Counted from the stretch's first letter, positions 8,977 to 17,780 are shown. The stretch is 64,000 bases of DNA from Arthrobacter sp. V1I9 (GCF_030817075.1 NZ_JAUSYU010000001.1:3906001-3970000), one strand, 5' to 3'. The notes: generated from the letters alone by a model not told the origin. Numbers and translations: made by a program.

Positions 8977-10533
8977 CTAGGACGCGGCCTTGGCCGTCTT
9001 CGCCGTCAGGACGTAGCGGGACAGCGGGTCCTGGACGTAGGAGAGGACGTTGGTGCGGATCGCGTCGGTTGCCTGTTCGTTGACCAGCCATGCGTTGACT
9101 GCCTTGTCCTGGAGGATCTGGCCTGCCTCCGCGTACAGCTTGTAGCGCTCGTTCGTGTCCACGGTTGTCGCGGCTTCGGCGATGATCCGGTCGTACTCCG
9201 GGTCGCAGAAGTGGCTCAGGTTGTACGTGCCTTTGCAGGTGTAGTCCGCGGTGAGGAACCCGATGGGGTCGGCGATGTCGATCAGCCGGTTCCGCTGGCT
9301 GAGCAGCATGTCGTAGTTCCCGGCCAGGACGTCCGGCTCCGCCGAGGCGTATTCCTTGGACGCGATGGTGACCGGGATGCCGATGTTCTTCAGGTTTTCC
9401 TGCACGACGGCGGCAACGTCGGCGAATTCGGCGCGCTCCACGATCGCGATGATTTCCAGGGGGCGGTCGGCGGTGTAGCCGGCCTCGGCGAGCAGCTTGC
9501 GGGCTTCCTCAACGTTCTGCTTCTGCTTGTCCTGCTTTTCGCCGGCCCATGGCTCGGAGGGTGCGAACGGGCCGGTGGCGGGCAGGGCGGCACCTTCGTA
9601 GACACTGGCAGCGAGGGCGTCCAGGTCCAGCGCGTCGCGGATTGCCTTGCGGACCTCCACTTTGTCCAGCGGTGCGCGGCCGTTGTTCATGTACATCGTG
9701 GCAGTGCGGGGGGAATCGGCACCCAGCACGGAGACGCCGTCGTCCGCCTTCAGCGCGGCAAGGCTCGCGACCGGGATGGACAGGGAGATGTCCGCCTCGC
9801 CGGTCTGCACCTGGGCGGCGCGGGTGGCGCCGTTGGTGATGAAGCGGATCTCAGCGCCGGCGAGCTGCACGTCGCCGCCCCAGTAGTTCTCGTTGCGGTC
9901 CAAAGTGAGGGACTGTTTACCCTTCTCGGAGACGGGAGTGAAAGGGCCGGTGCAGTGGCCGAACGGGTCCAGGCCTTCGGCCTTGTAGGCTGCGGGCGCC
10001 AGGATTCCGGTGTTCACGCTGGCCAGCCGGTACGGCACCAGCGGGTTCTCGGCCGGCGTGCTGACGCGGACGGTCTGCTCGTCCACCGCCGTGACGCTGC
10101 TGATCATGGTGCGGTTGAAGGCGCGGGCGGGAACCTTTGCGTCCAGCACGTGGTTGAGCGCTGACACCACTGACTCTGCAGTGAGATCCGTGCCGTCCTG
10201 GAACTTGACGCCCTGGCGGATGCTGAAGTCCCAGTCCAGGGGTGAGGTCTGCTTCCACTCGGTGGCCAGCGAGGGGAGGACCTTGCTCTCCGCCTGGTTG
10301 AAGGTGGTCAGCGTCTCCAGGCAGCCGGACAGGGACAGGATGTAGGCGGCGTCGGACTCCACAGCCCAGTTGGCGACCGGGGCGCGGAAGTTGTCGACGA
10401 CGATCCGCTGGCTGGTGTCCGCAGCTGCGGCGGGCTGCGAGGCCTGGGTCTGGGTGCCGCTGAAACCGCAGCCGGTCAGGGTCAGGGCAGCCGCCGCGGC
10501 CATCAGGACGCGGGGACGGAGGTAGGAACGCAC
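8977..10533 (-). CDS. Opp/Dpp-type ABC importer, substrate-binding lipoprotein (SBP family 5)
   Basis: About 518 residues. The chosen GTG start gives MRSYLRPRVLMAAAAALTL followed by T-G-C, a basic n-region, a hydrophobic core and lipobox LTGC. A start 81 bases further upstream would bury the signal and has no better ribosome site. The body has family 5 hallmarks (SLATEWKQTSPLDWDFSIRQGVKFQDG, here given in part). Family 5 proteins bind peptides, nickel complexes, opines or metallophores; the ligand cannot be read from sequence. A candidate iron box just upstream points to a metal chelate or an iron-responsive role. First gene of the operon running down to 5581. Confidence 0.88.
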   Translation of the reverse strand: MRSYLRPRVLMAAAAALTLTGCGFSGTQTQASQPAAAADTSQRIVVDNFRAPVANWAVESDAAYILSLSGCLETLTTFNQAESKVLPSLATEWKQTSPLDWDFSIRQGVKFQDGTDLTAESVVSALNHVLDAKVPARAFNRTMISSVTAVDEQTVRVSTPAENPLVPYRLASVNTGILAPAAYKAEGLDPFGHCTGPFTPVSEKGKQSLTLDRNENYWGGDVQLAGAEIRFITNGATRAAQVQTGEADISLSIPVASLAALKADDGVSVLGADSPRTATMYMNNGRAPLDKVEVRKAIRDALDLDALAASVYEGAALPATGPFAPSEPWAGEKQDKQKQNVEEARKLLAEAGYTADRPLEIIAIVERAEFADVAAVVQENLKNIGIPVTIASKEYASAEPDVLAGNYDMLLSQRNRLIDIADPIGFLTADYTCKGTYNLSHFCDPEYDRIIAEAATTVDTNERYKLYAEAGQILQDKAVNAWLVNEQATDAIRTNVLSYVQDPLSRYVLTAKTAKAAS

Positions 10534-10589
10534 AGAAAACCGCCTTGCAGGGCTGCCGTGGGAAGGGCAGAAATAAAAAAGGGGACGAC

Positions 10590-10608
10590 TTAGGGTAGCC
10601 TTCCCTTC
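10590..10608 (+). promoter_or_regulatory. Candidate DtxR/IdeR iron box upstream of the ABC importer
   Basis: TTAGGGTAGCCTTCCCTTC matches 14 of 19 positions of the recalled DtxR/IdeR consensus TTAGGTTAGCCTAACCTAA, including 11 of the first 12. It lies 57-75 bases before the GTG of the substrate-binding lipoprotein, a normal place for an operator over a promoter. Matching was by eye against a remembered consensus. Confidence 0.5.
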
Positions 10609-10661
10609 CGGCAAAGCGTGAATTGATGACGTGGCTGCTCAGTAGCTGCCCCGGGCAGCGG

Positions 10662-10694
10662 AAAGCCCGCCGCTTCAGAAGAAGGGCGGGCTTT
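10662..10694. terminator. Hairpin terminator
   Basis: AAAGCCCGCC (10662-10671) pairs with GGCGGGCTTT (10685-10694), a perfect 10-bp stem with a 13-base loop and A/T ends on both sides. It sits downstream of the MHS transporter remnant (minus strand) and upstream of the iron-box promoter, so it probably ended the original transporter transcript. Confidence 0.65.
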
Positions 10695-10733
10695 GCGCGG
10701 AAGGATTGGGGGAGCAGCGCGGCCCCCGGCACA

Positions 10734-11018
10734 TTACTTCAGGCCGAGCTGCTTCGTGGGAACCCTGAACGTTTCCTTGGCGGTGAGGGCGGAGACGGCT
10801 GCCACAGTGCAAGTGACGGCGGTGAAGATGCTGATCTGCACCCAGCCTCCAGGCTTGATGCACGGCGCCCACGGGGGCCGGGCCACGTAGGCGAAGCCGA
10901 AGGTGGCGAAGGACATGATGGCCGCGTTGACGTCAGCATCCGGGAAGAAGACCGTGGGGAAGATCAGGGCGGCGGCGGAACCGAAGATAAAGAAGTCGTA
11001 GTATTCGACGGCGCTGCC
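10734..11018 (-). pseudogene. MHS-family MFS transporter remnant (start joined to end)
   Basis: Read on the minus strand from 11018, the frame gives [20 protein letters not shown] and then a stretch ending [12 protein letters not shown]. This is the first helix region of metabolite:H+ symporters (shikimate/citrate/proline type). It then jumps to [15 protein letters not shown] and [14 protein letters not shown] before TAA, which is the last helix and tail of the same family. About 300 middle codons are missing and there is no start codon. It is a clear in-frame deletion relic that cannot transport. Confidence 0.8.
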
Positions 11019-11180
11019 CCCGTGTACGACGGATCAAAGGTGGTAGCTGCGGTGAACGTATCCCTGCAGGCCCAGTCCGTGGCCACGAAGCCCGACCCGG
11101 AATCCTACCTCGCCTCGGTAGCCCAGGAAATCGTGGCGACGGCCAAACTCATCTCCGCCGATCTCAGCGCCCGGGGCTGA
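11013..11180 (+). pseudogene. IclR-family regulator remnant (C-terminus only)
   Basis: The plus-strand frame reads [19 protein letters not shown] and ends with EIVATAKLISADLSARG before TGA at 11180. The A-A-P-V-[YF]-D...V-A-A-[VL]-N-V-S pattern and the helical end are the ligand-binding C-terminus of IclR regulators. The DNA-binding domain is absent. Its left edge coincides with the start of the MHS remnant, so the two were brought together by deletion. IclR regulators commonly control aromatic-acid uptake and breakdown, which fits the neighbouring MHS relic. Confidence 0.75.
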
Positions 11181-11239
11181 CAACTCCCCGGTATGGCCAG
11201 CTGTTGTCCACCGGCCTCCCACGGTGCAGACTGTGGCTC

Positions 11240-11572
11240 ATGGCCACCGAGGATGACGTCAGGACCGCTGCCCTCGCGCTGCCGGGGGTCACAGAGCGGC
11301 TGAGCTGGGGCCAGCCGGCGTGGTTTGCCAAGACCCTGCTGGCACGGATCTGGGAGCCCGGAGTCCTGACGGTCAAAACGGAAGAGCGCGAGGCCCTGGC
11401 CGGCACGGAACCGGAAACCTACTTTTGGACTCCCCATCACGAGCGCTCGCCACAACTGCTGCTGGTCCGGCTCGACCGGATCGATGGGCAGCTGCTGGCA
11501 GAACTGCTGGCGGATTCCTACCGGCTCGCGGGAGGGGAACGCCACCGACGCCGGCAGCCCGGGGGCCAGTAA
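11240..11572 (+). CDS. MmcQ/YjbR-family protein
   Basis: A 110-residue protein starting MATEDDVRTAALALPGV and carrying ERLSWGQPAWF, the usual first motif of the YjbR/MmcQ fold, which resembles a double-wing DNA-binding domain. The biochemical role of the family is not established. The ATG at 11240 is preferred over an in-frame ATG at 11204 because the family starts right before the D-x-[VL]-R-x-x-[AC]-L-x-L-P-G segment. Its tail is Arg/Gly-rich. It stands alone between the gene-decay scar and the transhydrogenase operon. Confidence 0.8.
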   Translation: MATEDDVRTAALALPGVTERLSWGQPAWFAKTLLARIWEPGVLTVKTEEREALAGTEPETYFWTPHHERSPQLLLVRLDRIDGQLLAELLADSYRLAGGERHRRRQPGGQ

Positions 11573-11748
11573 GGTAACTGTTTGCCACCCAAGGCCGCCG
11601 CGCCACTCCCGCCGCAACGGTGCTGGCCATAGACTCTAGCCAACTACGTGCAGCAGCGCCGCTCCGCGAAGCCCACTGATGAGACGAACCAGAATACGGC
11701 CCGGCAGGGCGGCGCTGCCGTACTCGTGCGGCGAGGGGAGTTGGCGGG

Positions 11749-12918
11749 GTGAAACTGGGCATACCGAGGGAACGCCATGAGGGCGAACGGCGGGTGGCCG
11801 CCACGCCGGAAACGGTAAAGCAACTGGCGGCGCTGGGCATGGAAGTACTCCTCGAAACAGGCGCCGGTGCCGCCGCCGGGTACCCGGACGCCGATTACCG
11901 CCAGGCCGGAGCCCGCATCGTCCCGGAACTCGTCGAAGCCCAGCTGGACGTCCTCACCCACGTCCGGCCGCTTGATCCGCACATCGTGGCCACCCTGAAA
12001 AGGGGAGCGGTCACGGTGGGGCTGGCATCGCCGTCGTCCGAACTGCCCACCGTCCAGGCACTCGCCGAAGCCGGCGTCACCTCCTTCGCCCTCGAACTGG
12101 TGCCCCGAATCTCGCGTGCCCAGTCCATGGACGCCCTCAGCTCGCAGGCGCTGGTGGCCGGGTACCGCTGCGTCCTGGAGGCGGCCATCCGGCTGCCCCG
12201 CTTCTTCCCGCTCTACATGACCGCCGCCGGCACCGTCCCCCCTGCACGCGTCCTGGTGCTCGGGGCCGGAGTTGCCGGACTGCAGGCCATCGGCACGGCA
12301 AAACGGCTCGGCGCCCGCGTCTTCGCCAACGACATCCGGCCCGCCTCGGCAGACGAGGTGGCATCCATGGGCGGCACCTTCATCCGGCTGGACCTTGAAA
12401 CCGCCGAGGCAGCGGGCGGCTACGCACGCCAGCTCAGTTCCGATGCCGGCACCCGGCAACGGCAGCTGCTCGCCCCGCATGTGGCCCAGGCGGACGTCTT
12501 GATTACGACGGCGGCCGTCCCCGGCAGGCGCGCCCCACTCCTGGTCACCACCGGAATGGTGCAGGGCATGCGTTCCGGCTCCGTCGTCGTCGACCTTGCC
12601 GCCGAGTCCGGCGGCAACGTGGAAGGGGTGGTGCCAGGCCAGGACATCCACGTGCCCACGGCCGACGGTTCCGGTTACGTCACCCTCGTGGGCCTGAAGG
12701 ACGCGCCCTCCGCGATGGCGTTCGATGCCTCCCGCCTCTACGCAAAAAACGTGGCCAACCTGCTCGCGCTGATGATCCGGGACGGCGCCCTGGCCACCGA
12801 TTTCGACGACGACGTGCTGGCAGGCGCCTGCCTGACCCATAACGGCACGGTGCGGCACCAACCCACGGCGGAACTGCTGGCCGCGAGGGCCGGCAGCCGG
12901 CGGGGAGAGGTGATCTGA
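11749..12918 (+). CDS. pntA: NAD(P) transhydrogenase, alpha-1 subunit (PntAA)
   Basis: The NAD(H)-binding subunit (389 residues) of proton-translocating transhydrogenase, which makes NADPH from NADH at the expense of the proton gradient. It starts at GTG behind GAGGGGAG. The N-terminal RHEGERRVAATPETV and the Rossmann motif VLVLGAGVAGLQAIGTAKRL (residues 168-187 approx.) are typical of alanine dehydrogenase/PntA proteins. No membrane helices are present because the membrane part of alpha is a separate gene, as in actinobacteria and Rhodospirillum. Its TGA shares one base with the next ATG. Confidence 0.94.
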   Translation: MKLGIPRERHEGERRVAATPETVKQLAALGMEVLLETGAGAAAGYPDADYRQAGARIVPELVEAQLDVLTHVRPLDPHIVATLKRGAVTVGLASPSSELPTVQALAEAGVTSFALELVPRISRAQSMDALSSQALVAGYRCVLEAAIRLPRFFPLYMTAAGTVPPARVLVLGAGVAGLQAIGTAKRLGARVFANDIRPASADEVASMGGTFIRLDLETAEAAGGYARQLSSDAGTRQRQLLAPHVAQADVLITTAAVPGRRAPLLVTTGMVQGMRSGSVVVDLAAESGGNVEGVVPGQDIHVPTADGSGYVTLVGLKDAPSAMAFDASRLYAKNVANLLALMIRDGALATDFDDDVLAGACLTHNGTVRHQPTAELLAARAGSRRGEVI

Positions 12919-13253
12919 TGGACGGAATGAGCCTGCTGACCATCACGGTACTTGCGGTTTTTGTGGGCTTCGAGGTGGTCTCCAAGGTCTCCAGCACCCT
13001 GCACACGCCGCTGATGTCCGGCGCCAACGCCATCCACGGCATCATCCTGGTAGGAGCCATCATCGTCACCGGCCAGGCAACGGACCCGTGGATGCTCGCG
13101 GTGGCGCTCCTCGCCGTCGTCCTCGCCACGGCAAACCTCGTGGGCGGGTTCGTGGTCACCGACCGGATGCTGCACATGTTCCACGCGCGCAAACAGGTAG
13201 CCGGCAAGGAGGCCGGCACTAAAGCGATGCCAGGGGAGGTCGACGGCAGATGA
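12918..13253 (+). CDS. pntAB: NAD(P) transhydrogenase, alpha-2 membrane subunit (PntAB)
   Basis: A 111-residue membrane subunit with three or so helices (MSLLTITVLAVFVGFEVV, LMSGANAIHGIILVGAIIV, WMLAVALLAVVLATANLVGG). The conserved L-M-S-G-x-N-A-[IV]-H-G-[IV] stretch is the family hallmark and part of the proton channel. It overlaps the upstream gene by one base and the downstream pntB by four (ATGA), consistent with equal synthesis of the three subunits. Confidence 0.94.
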   Translation: MDGMSLLTITVLAVFVGFEVVSKVSSTLHTPLMSGANAIHGIILVGAIIVTGQATDPWMLAVALLAVVLATANLVGGFVVTDRMLHMFHARKQVAGKEAGTKAMPGEVDGR

Positions 13254-14623
13254 GCCTCCTCAACCCCGTCTGGACCTCGCTCCTGTATCTTGCAGCCGCC
13301 GTCTTCTTTATCCTGGCCCTGCGCGGCCTCAGTTCGCCAAGGACCGCCCGCCGGGGCAACCTGATTGGTGCGCTGGGTGCCCTGATCGCCGTCGTCACGG
13401 TGTTCCTGTCCTCGCGGCTGGAGAACATCCCCTGGATCCTTGGCGCGATAGCCGTAGGCACAGTGGTGGCCGCCCCCGTTGCAAGGCGGGTGAAGATGAC
13501 CCAGATGCCGCAGCTTGTAGCCCTCTTTAACGGGGTGGGCGGCGGTGCGGCGGCACTGGTCGCGCTCCTGGAGCTCAACCACGCGGACGATCCCTGGGTC
13601 CGCCTGGCCATTGTGTTCACGCTGCTGGTGGGCGCCGTTTCCTTTGCCGGATCCGGGGTGACCTTCGCGAAGCTGCAGGAACTGATGACCACCCGGCCAG
13701 TGGTCTTCCGGGGCCTTCCGGCGGTGATGGCCGCAGTGCTGCTCGCTGCGGTGGCCGCCGGCGTCGCCGTCATCATGACGGGCTCTGCCGCGCTCGCGGT
13801 GCTGCTCCTGGTCCTGGGACTCGCCGCCGGGGTACTTCTGGTGCTGCCGGTGGGCGGCGCAGACGTCCCGATCGTTATCTCGCTGTTGAACGCGTTCACC
13901 GGCCTGGCCGTGGCGGCGTCTGGTGTGGTGCTCGGCAACGTGCTGCTCGTGGTGGCGGGCACGCTGGTGGGCGCCTCGGGCACCATCCTGACCCGCGCCA
14001 TGGCAGCTGCAATGGGCCGCAGCGTGTCCGGCATCCTGTTCGGCGCCTTCCGGGGAGGTTCGACGGCGGGATCCACCGCCGTGAGCGAGCGTCCGGTGCG
14101 GTCTTCCAGCGCCGAGGACGTGGCGGTGCTCCTGGGTTACGCGCAGCGCGTCATCATTGTTCCCGGCTATGGCCTGGCGGTGGCGCAGGGCCAGCACACC
14201 GCCGCTGAGCTGGCGCAGGCGCTGGAAGCCCGCGGCATCGACGTGGATTTCGCCATCCATCCCGTGGCCGGCCGGATGCCCGGGCACATGAACGTGCTCC
14301 TGGCTGAGGCGAACGTGCCCTACGAATCGCTGAAGGAGATGGGCGAGATTAACCCGGAGTTCAAGACCGCCGACGTGGCGCTGGTGGTGGGTGCCAATGA
14401 CGTGGTGAACCCCGCAGCGAAGACCTCATCGGGCTCGCCCATTTACGGCATGCCCATCCTGGAAGTTGCCGACGCCCGCCAGGTGGTGTTCCTGAAGCGG
14501 TCCATGCGGCCGGGCTTTGCCGGGATCGAGAATGACCTCCTCTACGAACCCCAGACGTCCCTGCTGTTCGGTGACGCCAAGGACTCGCTTGCCCAGGTGC
14601 TTGGAGCAGTGAAAACGCTGTAG
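13250..14623 (+). CDS. pntB: NAD(P) transhydrogenase, beta subunit (PntB)
   Basis: A 457-residue protein: an N-terminal bundle of eight or nine helices, then the NADP(H)-binding domain III. MPQLVALFNGVGGGAAALVA and PGYGLAVAQGQHTAAELA are typical; the second is the NADP-binding turn. The end (VVFLKRSMRPGFAGIENDL) is the conserved loop over the nucleotide. With PntAA and PntAB it forms the membrane-bound proton pump. A weak hairpin follows before dagK. Confidence 0.95.
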   Translation: MSLLNPVWTSLLYLAAAVFFILALRGLSSPRTARRGNLIGALGALIAVVTVFLSSRLENIPWILGAIAVGTVVAAPVARRVKMTQMPQLVALFNGVGGGAAALVALLELNHADDPWVRLAIVFTLLVGAVSFAGSGVTFAKLQELMTTRPVVFRGLPAVMAAVLLAAVAAGVAVIMTGSAALAVLLLVLGLAAGVLLVLPVGGADVPIVISLLNAFTGLAVAASGVVLGNVLLVVAGTLVGASGTILTRAMAAAMGRSVSGILFGAFRGGSTAGSTAVSERPVRSSSAEDVAVLLGYAQRVIIVPGYGLAVAQGQHTAAELAQALEARGIDVDFAIHPVAGRMPGHMNVLLAEANVPYESLKEMGEINPEFKTADVALVVGANDVVNPAAKTSSGSPIYGMPILEVADARQVVFLKRSMRPGFAGIENDLLYEPQTSLLFGDAKDSLAQVLGAVKTL

Positions 14624-14705
14624 GCGCCCAACTGCTGCCCGGCCCTCAGCAGGCAGGCTACTCTTCTTTGAGAAGTACCCTTTCCAATCGCCACCGAAGG
14701 ACGCC

Positions 14706-15623
14706 ATGACTGCCAACTCCACTGCCCCCCAGCGCGCAGCCATCATCATCAATCCTGCCAAGCCGGTGGACATCGATGTGCGCGAACTGGCGGCCAAGCA
14801 CAGCGCCGAAAACGGCTGGGGCGAAACGCTATGGTTCGAAACCACCAAGGAGGACCCCGGCGTCGGCCAGGCGAAGGAGGCCCTTGCGCAGGGGGCGGAC
14901 ATCGTCATCGCCGGCGGCGGCGACGGGACGGTCCGTTGCGTGGCCGAAGTCCTCTCCGGGGGGAATGTTCCCATGGGCCTGCTTCCCTTGGGCACCGGCA
15001 ACCTCCTGGCCCGCAACCTCGGCATGGATGTCACGGACTTCGACGGCGCCATGGCCGGCGCGCTCGCCGGCACCGAGCGGAAGATCGACGTCGTCCGCGC
15101 GCGCCGCAGCGACCCGGACAAGGAGCAGCTCTTCCTGGTGATGGCCGGCGTGGGATACGACGCCACCATCATGGCCGACACCGACGAAAAGCTGAAGCAC
15201 AAGGTGGGCTGGCTGGCCTATGTTGACGCCGGCATCCGCAACCTGCCGGGCAAACCAATCAAGGCAACCATCGTGATCGACGGCAAACGGGCAGTGCGCC
15301 GTGGGGTGCGCAGCGTCATGGTGGGTAACTGCGGCAAGGTCCAGGGCGGCCTGGAGATTTTCCCTGAGGCCAAGATGGATGACGGGCTGCTGGACGTGGC
15401 GGTGCTGGCTCCCCACCATGGCCGGCTGGGCTGGCTCTCGGTGGTTGCCGGAATGATCGGCAAGGGCCGGGGCAAGGACACCGCGGTGGAGTACTACCAG
15501 GGCAAGACTGTGGAGATCACCCTGGAACATAAGGATGACTACCAGCTGGACGGCGACCACGAGGGCCAGGGCAAGCACATCCTGATGACCATGGATCCGA
15601 GCGCCCTGACCATCCGGATGTAA
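14706..15623 (+). CDS. Diacylglycerol/lipid kinase (DagK/YegS family)
   Basis: A 305-residue soluble lipid kinase. The nucleotide loop GGGDGTVRCVAEVL and the next loop PLGTGNLLARNLGM are the catalytic signatures of DAGK-type enzymes, and AGVGYDATIM marks the second domain. It would phosphorylate diacylglycerol or a related lipid for recycling into phospholipid synthesis. The ATG has AAGGA at proper spacing. Expressed separately from pntB, 82 bases upstream, and ended by a bidirectional hairpin. Confidence 0.9.
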   Translation: MTANSTAPQRAAIIINPAKPVDIDVRELAAKHSAENGWGETLWFETTKEDPGVGQAKEALAQGADIVIAGGGDGTVRCVAEVLSGGNVPMGLLPLGTGNLLARNLGMDVTDFDGAMAGALAGTERKIDVVRARRSDPDKEQLFLVMAGVGYDATIMADTDEKLKHKVGWLAYVDAGIRNLPGKPIKATIVIDGKRAVRRGVRSVMVGNCGKVQGGLEIFPEAKMDDGLLDVAVLAPHHGRLGWLSVVAGMIGKGRGKDTAVEYYQGKTVEITLEHKDDYQLDGDHEGQGKHILMTMDPSALTIRM

Positions 15624-15637
15624 TTCCCAACTGAGCG

Positions 15638-15679
15638 GCACCTAACGTCGTTTTCAGGGCTCAAAACGACAACAAGTGC
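15638..15679. terminator. Bidirectional hairpin terminator between converging genes
   Basis: The core stem is GTCGTTTT (15647-15654) with AAAACGAC (15663-15670). Outer GCAC (15638-15641) and GTGC (15676-15679) also pair, leaving internal mismatches. The T-runs inside the stem would serve as U-tracts in both directions, ending dagK on the plus strand and the ACT-domain gene on the minus strand. Confidence 0.65.
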
Positions 15680-15720
15680 GACCTGGTTGGGTGGTGCGGC
15701 GCGGCTGCCCGATGCTGCGG

Positions 15721-16557
15721 TCAGCTGGGGGAGACCGCCGGCCGGTGGGCCAGGATCTCCGCGAGCTCTGCGAGCCTGTGGGCCCGCGCCGACTCGGCCG
15801 GAGTGAACGGTTCCCCGGGCCGGACGAAGGTGATGGGCCCGTGCCACGCGGTGGGAATCTTGAGCCGGGTGCCGGCGTCGTGCTTTTCCAGGGCGGCTTC
15901 TCCCGGGGTGAGGATCCGCGCCCGGAGCAGTTCGGCCACAGCGAGCGGAAGCTCGTCCGGTGCGTCCGCGATCCGCGCCGCGAGGCTCAGCGCTTTGGTC
16001 TGCCCGTCCGCCATGGCCAGTGCGGTGGTGGGCCAGACGTGCGAACGGGTGCCGCCGCCGTCGTGCAGCGCGTCCATCAGCGCGCGCTCGCCGAGGTAAC
16101 CCGGCGCCGAGAGGACAAACTCGTCCAGCACCCCGCCCGGCACCAGATGGACGTGGATGCTCAAAATGTTGACGCCCGTACGGGCCAGGGCCTGGGTGGC
16201 CCGCTGCAGGGAACCGGGCTCGTCGCGCAGGACGGTGCGTGCCCGCCACAGGGCAGGGGCCGTACCCAGCTTCCTTCGGTGGCTCAAGGCGGGCGCGTGC
16301 AGCCAGCCGCGCAGCATCCGGGCAGCCGAGGGCTCGGCCACCCAGATCACCAGGACCGTGGCGGTCAGGGTCAGCACCAGGACTTTCGCGACGTAGGGCA
16401 GGTGGGTTTCCACCACCATGGCGTGCACCAGGAGTTCGATGGGCAGCATCACCGCCACGTTGGCGAGGGTCAGGCGGGCCTTGGGAGGTTCTGGCATCAG
16501 GCCGCAGACTTCACAGCTCAATTCAGCCGCGGGCGTGTTCCGTGCGGAAGGCTTCAT
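15721..16557 (-). CDS. ACT-domain membrane-anchored protein
   Basis: A 278-residue protein with two predicted helices around residues 28-75 (VAVMLPIELLVHAMVVETH and VLVLTLTATVLVIWVAEP). An ACT-type domain follows: VLRDEPGSLQRATQALARTG, then VNILSIHVHLVPGGVLDEF. ACT domains bind amino acids or other small ligands, so a ligand-sensing role at the membrane is possible. A pair of cysteines (CEVCG) lies near the N-terminus. No enzyme domain is visible and the partner is unknown. It is divergent from the FUSC gene 150 bases away. Confidence 0.65.
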   Translation of the reverse strand: MKPSARNTPAAELSCEVCGLMPEPPKARLTLANVAVMLPIELLVHAMVVETHLPYVAKVLVLTLTATVLVIWVAEPSAARMLRGWLHAPALSHRRKLGTAPALWRARTVLRDEPGSLQRATQALARTGVNILSIHVHLVPGGVLDEFVLSAPGYLGERALMDALHDGGGTRSHVWPTTALAMADGQTKALSLAARIADAPDELPLAVAELLRARILTPGEAALEKHDAGTRLKIPTAWHGPITFVRPGEPFTPAESARAHRLAELAEILAHRPAVSPS

Positions 16558-16712
16558 GCCTCAAGCATCAGCGGGAGCTGTTTCAGCTGTGTTGCCTTGC
16601 CGTTCCATTCAGGGGAACGCTGCGACCGGTAGTGGAGCGACGCAACGTAGGATTTAGCAGGAACGTCAGCGCGGCCGCCCGCCAGAAGCCCACCCCGCAG
16701 GAAGGCCGCCCC

Positions 16713-17780
16713 GTGAAGCTGTTCGTTGAGATGTTCAGCATCGGTCCCGGCAATAAGGACCACCACCCGGCGCTGAGGTGCGCCGTGGGCGTCTTCGTTC
16801 CGCTCCTCACGTTGGTACTCCTGGGCCGGCTGGATCTGGCGATTTTTGCGTCTTTTGGCGCGTTCACTGGCATCTATGGCCGCGGCGAAGCCCACGGAAC
16901 CCGGTTCGCACTGCAACTGCGGGCGGGACTGCTGATGCTCGCGGTCATCCTGCTCGCAACCCTCGCTGCCAGGGCCGCGGCCGCCCTGGAGCCGGATGGT
17001 GCCGGCGCCGCGTGGCTTCTGGTTCCGGCCACCACCCTGGTGGCCGGTGCGTGCTCGTTGATCATCTCCTGGTGGCGGATGCGCCCGGCCGGCTCGCTGT
17101 TCCACATCTTTGCGTTCGCGGCCATCGCGTCCATTCCCCATCAGCCACCCCTGTGGCAGGCCATGCTGGTGGCCGTCCTCACCACGGTGTTTTGCCTGCT
17201 CATCGGCTTCTCCGCCAGGATCCTGCCCAGCCGCCGGGCCCCCTGGATCCGGCCGTTGGCGGTCCGTCGCACGCCGAACGAGAAGCGGGCCGCCTTGCTG
17301 GAGGGCCTCGGCTACCTCCTGGCTGCCGGGCTGGCCGGCGTCCTGGCAACCTGGGCGGGACAGCTGCTGGGCTTCGGGCACAACTACTGGGCCATGGTGG
17401 CGGCCGTTGTGCCGTTGGTGGGGCATACCACCAGGCACCGCGTCCGCCGCGGGGTCCAGCGAATCATCGGCACCGTCCTGGGCCTGGTGATCCTGGCCGG
17501 GATTGTGCTGCTGAACCTGGAACCCTGGCAGACGGTGCTGGTGATGGCCCTGTGCCAGTTCGGCACGGAAATGTTCATCATCCGCCAGTACTTGCTCGCC
17601 CAGCTCTTCGTCACGCCCCTGGCCCTGATTTCCACCCTCCTGGTGGTCCCGTCACCGCCAGCCATCCTGCTGCGGGACCGCATCATCGAGACGGTGATCG
17701 GGGCTGCCGTTGGGATCGCCGTGGTGCTGGCGCCGGAGGTATGGCGCCGTGTTCGGGAACGGACGACGGCGGTGCTTTAG
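16713..17780 (+). CDS. FUSC-family inner-membrane protein
   Basis: A 355-residue membrane protein with two clusters of helices separated by a basic cytoplasmic linker (SRRAPWIRPLAVRRTPNEK), as in the FUSC/aromatic-acid-exporter superfamily. GHNYWAMVAAVVPLV and TRHRVRRGVQRIIGTVLG in the second half match the conserved core with its R-x-x-G-T motif. The GTG at 16713 is chosen because GCAGGAAGG precedes it by 7 bases; the longer open frame upstream lacks helices. Family members are thought to export small organic compounds; the substrate is unknown. Confidence 0.8.
   Translation: MKLFVEMFSIGPGNKDHHPALRCAVGVFVPLLTLVLLGRLDLAIFASFGAFTGIYGRGEAHGTRFALQLRAGLLMLAVILLATLAARAAAALEPDGAGAAWLLVPATTLVAGACSLIISWWRMRPAGSLFHIFAFAAIASIPHQPPLWQAMLVAVLTTVFCLLIGFSARILPSRRAPWIRPLAVRRTPNEKRAALLEGLGYLLAAGLAGVLATWAGQLLGFGHNYWAMVAAVVPLVGHTTRHRVRRGVQRIIGTVLGLVILAGIVLLNLEPWQTVLVMALCQFGTEMFIIRQYLLAQLFVTPLALISTLLVVPSPPAILLRDRIIETVIGAAVGIAVVLAPEVWRRVRERTTAVL

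Noticed and set aside
12680..14287. 535-codon minus-strand open frame across the transhydrogenase genes
   Set aside because: Pure antisense shadow of pntA/pntAB/pntB; composition is Arg/Gly/His-rich without any motif.
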